A DNA stretch of 64,000 nucleotides. Source: Selenomonadales bacterium. Lineage in GTDB: Bacteria > Bacillota > Negativicutes > Sporomusales > UBA7701. The notes under the pieces are model-generated. The model did no database searches and was not told the origin of the DNA. It saw only the letters and a list, made by a program, of their open reading frames with translations. Shown piece after piece: positions 1 through 7,108 of this stretch; positions within the stretch are counted from its first letter, which is position 1, and every line of letters starts with the position of its first letter. Location of the stretch: contig JARKNV010000072.1 in assembly GCA_029976065.1 (NCBI GenBank), positions 1 through 64,000 of the forward strand, given 5' to 3'. The translations under genes and the position numbers were made by a program.

Positions 1-26
1 CCATTTGGCTCCTTCCATTTTTCCAC
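1..26 (-). CDS. Start of an unidentified gene in the element (partial)
   Basis: On the minus strand an AGGAGG ribosome-binding site (about 35-40) is followed eight bases later by GTG at 26-24, opening a frame that runs off the window (V-E-K-W-K-E-P-N). An ATG at 18-16 in another frame is an alternative start. It follows the 48-aa helix-turn-helix gene in the same direction, as expected for the next gene of the element. Nothing can be said about function. Confidence 0.3.
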
Positions 27-122
27 CCTTCCTGCCTCCTAAGCAAAGACAGGCAAAAGTGTACCATAGATCATCTTCGACCGCCGCAAATATGCAATTT
101 TATATCGCCACTTTCCTACATT

Positions 123-269
123 TTATCGTCGGCGCTGACAAATATCTTGCTCCGGAATATTGAACCCCGCTGAAGTATTAGGAAATGCTCCTTTTTTACG
201 CCAATTACGAATAGAATTTGTGGACATGCCAAGTCTTCCAGCTGCTTCGGATAGGTTGTAGTACTTCAA
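123..269 (-). CDS. Small helix-turn-helix protein, excisionase/MerR-like (48 aa)
   Basis: A 48-codon frame begins with TTG two bases after the recombinase stop. An in-frame TGA lies just upstream, so TTG is the only plausible start, and the GGAG in the end of the recombinase gene can serve as its ribosome-binding site. Residues 3-40 (YYNLSEAAGRLGMSTNSIR, then NWRKKGAFPN) resemble the winged helix-turn-helix of MerR/excisionase-type proteins: an LSEAA...LGMS helix-turn-helix followed by a W-x-K-K-G-x-x-P wing. Such proteins often direct excision or regulate the integrase they are coupled to. Translational coupling and the shared AT-rich composition support belonging to the element. The function is inferred from motif shape only. 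Confidence 0.6.
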   Translation of the reverse strand: MKYYNLSEAAGRLGMSTNSIRNWRKKGAFPNTSAGFNIPEQDICQRRR

Positions 270-271
270 TA

Positions 272-1474
272 CTATTCACCCGCTTTCTCCAAATGCAACA
301 TATCTTCATGCAGTAATTGTAGAGAACCTTCCAGACGTTCCATTATCTGGGGTGATAAAGCTAGATACCTAATAGCTGCAGTCAGATCAATATCACCTCT
401 GGGGACTGCAATATCTAGCAAATTTTTTGCGTCTTTTGCGATCAGAGAAGAGAAAAGTCCTCTCCCTATATGAGTAGACCATCTTTGGCTGGCCAGAAAA
501 TGTGCATATATGGAAAGCTCTGTTCCCTGGGTTTTTAACCAATCGATGAAGTAAGTTTTTAGTTTTTCAAATTCATATGTGTAATTTTTCTTTGTCATTG
601 CTCTTCCCCTTCTGTTCACAAACAAGGGCCCCAACCTATTCTCACTCGAGTAATGCTGAATATGAAATTTCCAAAGTGTTTCAAGCCAATCCTTATAAGC
701 AAAAACCACTTGTTCACGTGGCTTCTTTACGCCAATTGTTCCCCCACTTCGAATAGCGTCCGGACGCAAATTGCGATCTTCTAATTTTAGCAATAGTCCA
801 TGAGATCCCCATTCATCCCCGATAGGGCTAAAATCTACTCTTCTTAAGTTCACTACTTCACCAATTCTGCAACCGCCAAAGATTTGTAGATACACACCAA
901 AAGCAATACGAGGTGTTTTACGCCGGGCGATAGCTATAAAAGGCAATACTAATTTTGAGTCAAAATGATGAATAACCTTACAACTCCTGGTTGATGGGAG
1001 AATTAATTCTTCAAAATTACATACTACCGCTCCATGCATATCTACTTCAAACATGCTATCATTAATTCTTGGGAGAAATCCTTTCTTAGACAAGTATAAT
1101 AAAAAACCAGTTAACGTGTTTCTTTGAAATAATACATCCTCTCTACAATTGTTCTCCCCAAGATTGTTTAGGTAGTCTGACACATGAAAAATTTCTATTT
1201 CTTCCAGTGCTTTTATTTTATAAAAGAATTGGTTATCAAAAAAAATATAATTTAAAAAACATGCTATACACATAGCATGTCTCCGCATTGTTAAGTATCT
1301 TTGATCTCTCCAGTTGTGGAAAATAAACTCAGTAATAGGGTGTACAGCTTCAACGCCTGTTATATTGTTACGCAAAGAAATAACAGCAACATTCTTTTGT
1401 TTTAATCCCTTTGCAATCTGAACTGGTCTAACTACTAACCGATAGTTAGAAACCCTACCATTATTCTTTTTCAT
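272..1474 (-). CDS. Tyrosine recombinase / integrase of the element
   Basis: A 400-aa protein of the tyrosine recombinase (lambda integrase) superfamily, which cuts and rejoins DNA through a 3'-phosphotyrosine. The catalytic residues appear to be R203 (GGCRIGEV), H335 and R338 (HIGRG) and Y370 (IRYLALS). The usual G-H of box II is replaced, so it is a divergent member. The N-terminal half would be the arm/core-binding region. The start at 1474 is preceded by GGAAGAGG. The gene is AT-rich, unlike the chromosome to its right, and is the outermost gene of the element, reading inward from the junction with comEC. It probably mediated the insertion. The three 14-mers just upstream (1509-1605) are likely binding sites. 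Confidence 0.85.
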   Translation of the reverse strand: MKKNNGRVSNYRLVVRPVQIAKGLKQKNVAVISLRNNITGVEAVHPITEFIFHNWRDQRYLTMRRHAMCIACFLNYIFFDNQFFYKIKALEEIEIFHVSDYLNNLGENNCREDVLFQRNTLTGFLLYLSKKGFLPRINDSMFEVDMHGAVVCNFEELILPSTRSCKVIHHFDSKLVLPFIAIARRKTPRIAFGVYLQIFGGCRIGEVVNLRRVDFSPIGDEWGSHGLLLKLEDRNLRPDAIRSGGTIGVKKPREQVVFAYKDWLETLWKFHIQHYSSENRLGPLFVNRRGRAMTKKNYTYEFEKLKTYFIDWLKTQGTELSIYAHFLASQRWSTHIGRGLFSSLIAKDAKNLLDIAVPRGDIDLTAAIRYLALSPQIMERLEGSLQLLHEDMLHLEKAGE

Positions 1475-1508
1475 CAGCCTCTTCCTTATATTCAGATTAT
1501 TGATAAAA

Positions 1509-1605
1509 TTATGTACAATTAAAATATACCATTAATCTATCTATTTTGAAATATCAATAATGCATCCCAGTGAAAATTTATGTACATTTAATTTTGTACA
1601 ATTAA
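1509..1605. repeat. Three 14-bp repeats at the element end (recombinase-site candidates)
   Basis: The sequence TTATGTACAATTAA at 1509-1522 recurs as TTATGTACATTTAA at 1578-1591 and TTTTGTACAATTAA at 1592-1605. Each centres on the palindrome TGTACA. The last two are back to back and end about eight bases before the comEC junction. Repeats at an element's end, between the recombinase gene and the target, are typical binding sites for tyrosine recombinases. That role is inferred. Confidence 0.55.
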
Positions 1606-2669
1606 TTGTAGATAAAACTGATATCGAACAGCAAACCCGGCTGCCAGGCCAGCATCCCGAGTGCGGCCAGCGCCAGCGCCTGCAGCGTGTCCCTGTCCCG
1701 CCCCAGCACCACCGCCGCCAGCGCCGCCAGCCCCATTATCACCGCGCGCACCACCGGCGGCGTGAGCCCGGCCAGCAGCGCATATACCACCACCGCGGCC
1801 GCGGCCAGGGCCGCGGTTCTCGCCCGCCGCAGCCGCAGCCTCGCCCCCAGCCACAGCACCGCGCCCGCCACCAGGGCGATATGGGCGCCGGAAACGGACA
1901 GGATATGCACCAGGCCGGTCGCGGCGAAATCCCGCACAACCTCCCGTTTGATGCCGGCGTAGCCGCCGAACAGCACGCCGTTGATCACCGCCGCGTCGCC
2001 GGGGGCGACCGTCGCGGCGATAAAAGCCGTCATCCTCTGCCGCCAGGCGGCGATCGCCGCCGCCGGCGAATTGACGTTGCCCGGCACGGCGCGGAAATCC
2101 TCGGCGCGGGCCGCCAGCCGGGCGGTCACGCCGCTCAGTCGGTACGCGGCCGCGATATCTCCCTGCCCGGGGTTGTTGTAGCCGTGCAGCTCCGCCACGC
2201 GGCCGCGGACGCTCACCCGGTCGCCGTACGCGGCCACCGCCGCCTGCCGCGGCTGGCGGAAGCTCACGACCACCTTGCCTGCGGCTCCCTCCAGGGGCGC
2301 GTCCCCGCCGTCCACCGCCGTAACGTCCACCACATACCTGACCAGGGCCGTCCCTTGATCCACGTCCGTCACCCGGGGCAGCTCGTCCACCGTCCCGTGC
2401 ACCGTCACCGTCCGCCCGGCGAACCGGCCGACATCGTACGGCGAAACAACCTCCGCGTGGCCGCAGCGGATCATGCCGGCGACAAAAAACAGCGCCACCA
2501 CCGTCGCCGCGACCGGGCCCGTCCCGCGCACCACCTGCACCAGGGCGCAGAGCAGCAACCCGGCCGCCAGCGCATACAGCGCCGCCGGCGCCGCCCCCGC
2601 CGCCCCGGCAAACCACACGCCGCCGGCAAAAGCCGCCGCCAGCAAAGTAATAATGCCCGGCATACCCAT
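1602..2669 (-). pseudogene. comEC: comEC, competence DNA-channel protein, truncated by insertion
   Basis: The N-terminal 350 or so residues of ComEC, the membrane channel that imports single-stranded DNA in natural transformation. Visible are several hydrophobic segments at residues 1-65, an OB-fold-like DUF4131 region (about 85-185) and the start of the Competence domain with the signature GLVHILSVSGAHI. The frame breaks exactly at the conserved DISFQLSF motif: codons for D-I-S-F are intact and then I-Y-N-stop follow, in AT-rich element DNA. The remaining membrane segments and the C-terminal metallo-beta-lactamase-like domain are missing. It lies downstream of comEA in the usual comEA-comEC order. 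Transformation is presumably lost unless the element excises precisely. Confidence 0.85.
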
Positions 2670-2747
2670 CCGTCACCCCGCAACCGCTTCGGAATCTTCC
2701 CTTCCATATTCCCCCATGATTAGGCAAAATCCTCCAAATAATGGCAA

Positions 2748-2771
2748 AAGAGCCGAAAACAATCGGCTCTT
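2748..2771 (-). terminator. Hairpin between comEA and comEC
   Basis: A perfect nine-base stem (AAGAGCCGA / TCGGCTCTT, 2748-2756 with 2763-2771) is followed on the minus strand by TTTTGCC. It can act as a terminator or attenuator after comEA, or work bidirectionally. Confidence 0.55.
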
Positions 2772-2864
2772 AATATTTCAAAACCAATATTCAATTCCCC
2801 GGCCGCTTTGCGGCTGCCCCGGCGCCGGGGCCGGCCCCCCGCCCGGTACACGCCGCTTTTCGGC

Positions 2865-3470
2865 CTACAGGGTAATCTTGTCCTTGATCTGGTTGAACTT
2901 GCTCTCGCCGATCCCGTTTACCTTCTTTATATCGTTAACATCCCGGAAAGGCCCGTTGGCCTGGCGGTACTCGACGATCCGGGACGCCAGCACCGTCCCG
3001 ATGCCGGGCAGCCTCTCCAGCGCCGCCTTGTCGGCGGCATTGATGCTCACCCGGCCCGCGTCGACCGCCGCCGCTCCGGGCGCAGCCGGCATGCCGCTGA
3101 TCGGCACATTGATCTCCATGCCGTCCCTGATTGCCTGCGCCAGGTTGACCTTGTTGGCATCCGCGCCGTGGGCGAGGCCGCCGGCAGCGTTGATAACGTC
3201 GATCACCCGGCTCTCGGCGCCGACCCTGTACACCCCGGGTTTGTTGACCGCGCCCGTCACGTACACCACCGGCTGGCCCCCCTGGACCGCGGAGCCATTA
3301 GCCGCCGGCACCACGCTCGCCGTCTTCTCCGGCACGGCAAACTTCTGCCACTGGCCATAGAAACTGCCGGCCATGATAACCGCCGCCAAAAGCAGGATAA
3401 TCAGCCAATGCCGCCTAAGAGCGCCCAAACCCTTCCCTCCCCCGGTGTTGCTCGCTATATATTTCGCCAA
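2865..3470 (-). CDS. comEA: ComEA, DNA-binding competence receptor
   Basis: A 201-aa membrane-anchored DNA receptor of the competence machinery. One transmembrane segment (about residues 20-40: HWLIILLLAAVIMAGSFYG) is followed by an SLBB domain (about 65-125, VVYVTGAVNKPGVYRV) and a C-terminal pair of helix-hairpin-helix motifs (INAADKAALERLPGIG and VNGIGESKFNQIK) that bind double-stranded DNA. The length and order match the Gram-positive ComEA family. It precedes the comEC remnant on the same strand. A structured repeat ends 18 bases upstream of its start, so the untranslated leader would consist largely of that repeat. The gene itself looks intact, but without ComEC it cannot support uptake. 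Confidence 0.93.
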   Translation of the reverse strand: MAKYIASNTGGGKGLGALRRHWLIILLLAAVIMAGSFYGQWQKFAVPEKTASVVPAANGSAVQGGQPVVYVTGAVNKPGVYRVGAESRVIDVINAAGGLAHGADANKVNLAQAIRDGMEINVPISGMPAAPGAAAVDAGRVSINAADKAALERLPGIGTVLASRIVEYRQANGPFRDVNDIKKVNGIGESKFNQIKDKITL

Positions 3471-3488
3471 AACCCGTCATCTTCCTCC

Positions 3489-3720
3489 AGGCTGCCGATA
3501 AAGCCCCATCTGCGGCGCACCCGCAGGGGGCAGGCCGCAGCTCTAAGCGCTCCGCGCTAAGAACTTGCGCACTTGCTCCTCAGAGCTCTTGCTTGCGTAC
3601 TTTTGAGTACGCGGCGCAGCGCGCTCGCACCCTTTCGGGTATAAGCGACCACATCGACGCTAAAGCGTCGTGTGTCTGCTTATCCAGTGCGCCTTGCATC
3701 TGGGACTTTCTCAGCAACCT
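3489..3720 (+). repeat. Structured intergenic repeat, copy A (232 nt)
   Basis: A 232-nt noncoding block with imperfect terminal inverted repeats: left AGGCTGCCGATAAAGCCCCA, right the complement of AGGTTGCTGAGAAAGTCCCA. It contains a chain of internal hairpins: TAAGCGCTCCGCGCTAAG, GCGTACTTTTGAGTACGC, ACCCTTTCGGGT and CGACGCTAAAGCGTCG. A copy of the same length and about 90% identity by eye lies at 25819-26050 in reverse orientation, a deleted one at 42337, and a diverged one at 51075. It sits between leuS and comEA with its left arm next to the comEA start. Confidence 0.85.
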
Positions 3721-3734
3721 GGCTCCAAAAGACC

Positions 3735-3758
3735 GGAGCCGGCCCGACGGCCGGCTCC
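3735..3758 (-). terminator. leuS terminator
   Basis: A perfect ten-base stem (GGAGCCGGCC / GGCCGGCTCC) with a CGAC loop lies just past the leuS stop. It is followed on the minus strand by GGTCTTTTGG. It separates leuS from repeat copy A and comEA. Confidence 0.8.
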
Positions 3759-3762
3759 TTCC

Positions 3763-6249
3763 CTAATCTTTCACAACAATATTCACAAGCTTCTGCGGCA
3801 CACAGATAACCTTCACCACCCGCTTGCCGGCGGTCAGCGCCTTTACCCGCTCCTGTTCGAAAGCCTTGGCTTCCAGCTCCTTCGCGTTCAGCCCCACCGG
3901 CACCACGATCTTATCGCGGACCTTGCCGTTGATCTGCAGCACGACCTCGCACTCCGCCACCTGGATAGCCTCGGCGTCGAAAGCCGGCCAGGCCTGCTGA
4001 TGGATGCTGCCGTCGCCGATCGTCTCGTGCCACAGCTCCTCGGTGATATGGGGCGCGAACGGGGCCAGCAGCCTGAGCAGCCCGGCCACCGTCTCGCGGA
4101 TAAGGCCGGGGTTGGGCTGGGGCACCTGCTCGCGGAACAGGTAAAACGCATTGACAAGCTCCATAATCGCGCTGATGGCGGTATTGAAATTGAAGCGCTC
4201 GCCGATATCGTCGGTAACCTTCCTGATCGTGGCGTGCAGCACCCGCCTGAGCTCCTTCTCCTCCTTCGTGAGCTTGGCAGCATCGTAGCTCTTCTTGGCG
4301 GCCTTCACCGTCGGCGCATAATGGCCGACGATTCTCCACAGCCTGCCGAGGAAGCGGGACGCACCCTCCACCCCCTGGTCGCTCCACTCCAGATCGCGCT
4401 CGGGGGGCGCGGCAAACAGGATAAACAGCCGGGCGGTATCCGCGCCGTACTTGGCGATGATCTCCTCGGGCGACACCACATTGCCCTTCGACTTCGACAT
4501 CTTCGCGCCGTCCTTGATGACCATGCCCTGAGTCACCAAATTCTTGAACGGTTCGCCCACATTGAGCATTCCCGCGTCCTTCAGCACCTTGGTGAAGAAC
4601 CGCGAATACAGCAAATGCAGGATGGCATGCTCAATACCGCCGATATAATGGTCCACCGGCGCCCAGTAATTCACCTTCGCCGTGTCGAACGGCTCGTTGG
4701 CATTCTTCGCGTCGGTGTAGCGGTAATAGTACCATGACGAACAGATGAACGTATCCATCGTGTCCGTCTCCCGCCGGGCCTTGCCGCCGCACTGCGGGCA
4801 GGTGCAGTTCACGAACTCCTCCACCTGGGCCAGCGGCGAAACCGCGCCGGCGTCGAAACGCACATTCTCGGGCAGCAGCACCGGCAAATCCTTCTTCGGC
4901 ACAGGCACCGTGCCGCACTTGTCGCAATAAATTATCGGAATCGGTGCGCCCCAGTAACGCTGGCGGGAAATCAGCCAGTCGCGCAAACGGTAAGTCACGC
5001 GGCGTTTGCCGATCTTATGCTTCTCCAGCCAGTCGGCCACCTTCTCCTTGCCCTTCTCGCTGTCCAGGCCGTCGAAATCGCCCGAATTCACCATCTTCCC
5101 AGGGCCGTCGTAGGCCGCCGTCCACTTGGCGAACTCCTTCTCGTGCCCGTCCTGCGGCGCAATTACCTGGCGGATCGGCAGCTTGTACTTCGTCGCGAAC
5201 TCCCAGTCGCGCTGGTCGTGGGCCGGCACGCCCATAACCGCGCCCGTGCCGTACTCCAGCAGCACATAATTCGCCACCCAGATCGGCACCTGCTCGCCGG
5301 TGATGGGATGGACGGCGTACGCGCCGGTGAAAATGCCCTCCTTCTCCGTATCGGTGGAAGTGCGGTTGATCTCGCTCAGATTGCGCACCCGTTCCACGAA
5401 CGCGCGCACCGCCGCCTCCTCCGGCTTGCCGGCCGTCAGCTCGGCCACGTAAGGATGCTCGGGAGCCAGCACCATGTAAGTAACCCCGAAAATCGTATCA
5501 TGGCGGGTCGTATACACCGCGATCTTCTTGCCGATCTCCGGCGCATCGAAACTGAACTCGGCGCCCACGCTGCGGCCGATCCAATTCTCCTGCATCACCT
5601 TCACCCGCTCCGGCCAGCCCTTCAGCTCGGCCAGATCGGTCAGCAGCCGGTCGGCGTAATCCGTTATTTTAAGAAACCACTGCTCCAGTTCCTTCTTCAC
5701 GACCGGCGAATCGCACCGCCAGCAGCGCCCGTCCTCCACCTGCTCGTTCGCGAGCACAGTATTGCACTCGTTGCACCAGTTGACGGCCGCCTTCTTCTTA
5801 TACGCCAGCCCCATATCGTAAAACAGCAGGAACAGCCACTCGGTCCATTTATAATAATCCGGATTGCAGGTCGTTACCTCCCGCTCCCAGTCGTAAGAAA
5901 GGCCCATCTGCTTCTGCTGGCGCCGCATATTGGCGATATTGTCGGCCGTCCACTTCGCGGGATGAATGCCGTGCTTGATCGCCGCATTCTCGGCCGGCAT
6001 GCCGAACGCGTCCCAGCCCATCGGGTGGAGGACGTTATAACCCTGCATCTTCTTGAATCTGGCGAACACATCGCCGATCGAATAATTGCGGACGTGGCCC
6101 ATGTGGAGGTTGCCGGAAGGATACGGAAACATCTCCAGAACATAATACTCCGGCTTCTGGCGGTTGATCTCCGTGCCGAACGCGTTCTGCTCATCCCAAA
6201 ACTTCTGCCACTTAGCCTCGATCTCGCTTGCGATATACCTCTCGTTCAT
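3763..6249 (-). CDS. leuS: Leucyl-tRNA synthetase
   Basis: A class Ia aminoacyl-tRNA synthetase of 828 aa that charges tRNA-Leu. The HIGH-type signature is [15 protein letters not shown] near the N-terminus, the KMSKS loop is KMSKSKGN, the zinc/editing regions follow the bacterial LeuS order ([13 protein letters not shown], the CP1 editing domain, and the CDKCGTVP zinc finger), and the C-terminal anticodon-binding and tRNA-contact domains are present. The frame is open for 26 more codons upstream, but the ATG at 6249 has GGGAGG six bases before it and gives the normal family N-terminus ([15 protein letters not shown]). The upstream extension would overlap the T-box leader. Expression is controlled by that leader. 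Confidence 0.97.
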   Translation of the reverse strand: MNERYIASEIEAKWQKFWDEQNAFGTEINRQKPEYYVLEMFPYPSGNLHMGHVRNYSIGDVFARFKKMQGYNVLHPMGWDAFGMPAENAAIKHGIHPAKWTADNIANMRRQQKQMGLSYDWEREVTTCNPDYYKWTEWLFLLFYDMGLAYKKKAAVNWCNECNTVLANEQVEDGRCWRCDSPVVKKELEQWFLKITDYADRLLTDLAELKGWPERVKVMQENWIGRSVGAEFSFDAPEIGKKIAVYTTRHDTIFGVTYMVLAPEHPYVAELTAGKPEEAAVRAFVERVRNLSEINRTSTDTEKEGIFTGAYAVHPITGEQVPIWVANYVLLEYGTGAVMGVPAHDQRDWEFATKYKLPIRQVIAPQDGHEKEFAKWTAAYDGPGKMVNSGDFDGLDSEKGKEKVADWLEKHKIGKRRVTYRLRDWLISRQRYWGAPIPIIYCDKCGTVPVPKKDLPVLLPENVRFDAGAVSPLAQVEEFVNCTCPQCGGKARRETDTMDTFICSSWYYYRYTDAKNANEPFDTAKVNYWAPVDHYIGGIEHAILHLLYSRFFTKVLKDAGMLNVGEPFKNLVTQGMVIKDGAKMSKSKGNVVSPEEIIAKYGADTARLFILFAAPPERDLEWSDQGVEGASRFLGRLWRIVGHYAPTVKAAKKSYDAAKLTKEEKELRRVLHATIRKVTDDIGERFNFNTAISAIMELVNAFYLFREQVPQPNPGLIRETVAGLLRLLAPFAPHITEELWHETIGDGSIHQQAWPAFDAEAIQVAECEVVLQINGKVRDKIVVPVGLNAKELEAKAFEQERVKALTAGKRVVKVICVPQKLVNIVVKD

Positions 6250-6282
6250 GCCAGTCCTCCCCAAATGCCTGATAATCAAAAT

Positions 6283-6508
6283 GTCCCCGGCCAACACGCC
6301 AGGGACGAGCAACACCCGCGATACCACCCTGCTTGACGGCCGCAGACCGTCCTCTCGCGACCAGGTAACGCCGGTCGGGCGTCAGCCGCTACCCCGGATT
6401 CGCGGCCGCTCCTCGGCAGTGAGTTCGGCCGGCCGGGGTTGGCTCGCATCATCCGCCAACTTTCTGAGGCCGCGGCACCGGCGTACTGCTCTGCTTCGCT
6501 GGATTTAC
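6283..6508 (-). promoter_or_regulatory. T-box leader (leucine) of leuS with terminator
   Basis: The minus strand carries the T-box core AGGGTGGTATCGCG (6330-6317), which pairs with the uncharged tRNA acceptor end. It is followed by a terminator hairpin (GTCCCTGGC / GCCGGGGAC, 6306-6283) with TTTTGATT. Upstream are an AGTA element and the AGAAAGTTGG...GAGCCAAC Stem I segment. A CTC codon at 6423-6421, in the context GAACTCA, is the likely leucine specifier. In this family uncharged tRNA-Leu stabilises the antiterminator and switches leuS on. Confidence 0.9.
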
Positions 6509-6515
6509 AAATACC

Positions 6516-6545
6516 ATTATATAGTACCCCGGCGGCAAAAGTCAA
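6516..6545 (-). promoter_or_regulatory. leuS promoter
   Basis: On the minus strand TTGACT (6545-6540) is followed after 18 bases by TATAAT (6521-6516), a near-consensus housekeeping promoter that would start transcription just ahead of the T-box. Confidence 0.75.
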
Positions 6546-6651
6546 CTTGCCGCCCCGGCCCGCAAATCCCCGGCCCGTGCCCCCTCCCGGCGCGGGAGGT
6601 TGTTCTATTTGCGGGGGCCGGAACATAAAATGCCCGTAAGGAGGTGCAGCG

Positions 6652-7044
6652 ATGTATAAACTTATCATCGGCAACGTCAGAATCACCGTCGAAGACGACA
6701 GCATCGACCGGCAGGAAGCCGCCGCCCTCGCCCGCGGAACCGTCGCCGAAGCCGCCAGGCGGGGCAAGCTTCTGAGCCACATCGGCATCAGCGCCGGCGA
6801 AGAAGGCCCCAGGGTCGAAATCACCGAACGGGCGGTATCCGCCACCACCCGCAAAACCATCAGGCAAAGCATGCTCGACGCGGTATGCGCCGCCGCCCGC
6901 GAAAAGCTCTTTCCCACCCACGTCTACGCCGCCAAAGACACCTGGCTGGACACCGACACCGGCCAGGAATGGTACGGCCAGGCCGTCGACGAAGCCCGCG
7001 AGGAGATTATGGCGAAACTCGAGGAATGGATAAAAATGCAATAG
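6652..7044 (+). CDS. Unknown 130-aa protein
   Basis: A well-formed small gene: AAGGAGGTGCAGCG precedes the ATG, codon use matches the GC-rich neighbours, and a strong terminator follows. The product is soluble and acidic, with no membrane segment, signal peptide or cysteine pair. It has a helical middle (RQEAAALARGTVAEAARRGKL) and a charged C-terminus rich in W/E/K (EARE.....KLEEWIKM). I do not recognise the family. It stands alone between the divergent leuS leader and the convergent histidine kinase gene, so context gives no clue. Confidence 0.75.
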   Translation: MYKLIIGNVRITVEDDSIDRQEAAALARGTVAEAARRGKLLSHIGISAGEEGPRVEITERAVSATTRKTIRQSMLDAVCAAAREKLFPTHVYAAKDTWLDTDTGQEWYGQAVDEAREEIMAKLEEWIKMQ

Positions 7045-7056
7045 CGCCCCGCCAAA

Positions 7057-7081
7057 AAGGGATGCCCTTAGGGCATCCCTT
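7057..7081 (+). terminator. Terminator between convergent genes
   Basis: A perfect eleven-base stem AAGGGATGCCC / GGGCATCCCTT with a TTA loop lies 12 bases after the small gene's stop. The kinase gene converges from the other side. Confidence 0.75.
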
Positions 7082-7108
7082 CACCGTGCCGATGCCCGCT
7101 ACCGCGCC

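Larger units (their letters stand above)
1..1613. mobile_element. Terminal part of an integrative element inserted in comEC
   Basis: The left edge is markedly AT-rich, and the composition changes abruptly near 1613, where the comEC reading frame stops matching its family. The AT-rich side carries a tyrosine recombinase, a small helix-turn-helix protein and the start of a third gene, all reading inward from the junction. Three copies of a 14-mer sit at the boundary. The other end of the element and the rest of comEC lie outside the window, so the element's size and class are unknown. A Tn554-like or other recombinase-driven element fits. Confidence 0.75.

Noticed and set aside
1560..2723. Long plus-strand open frames opposite comEC
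   Set aside because: They are shadows of the GC-rich comEC frame: arginine/proline/histidine-rich, without start signals or family features.
3489..3720. CRISPR array or tandem repeat in the repeat blocks
   Set aside because: There is no repeat-spacer periodicity. The blocks are dispersed single copies with internal hairpins, and no cas gene is present.
3670..4737. Long plus-strand frame opposite leuS
   Set aside because: It is antisense to leuS, has low-complexity composition and no start signal. The same holds for many long plus-strand frames opposite minus-strand genes across the window.
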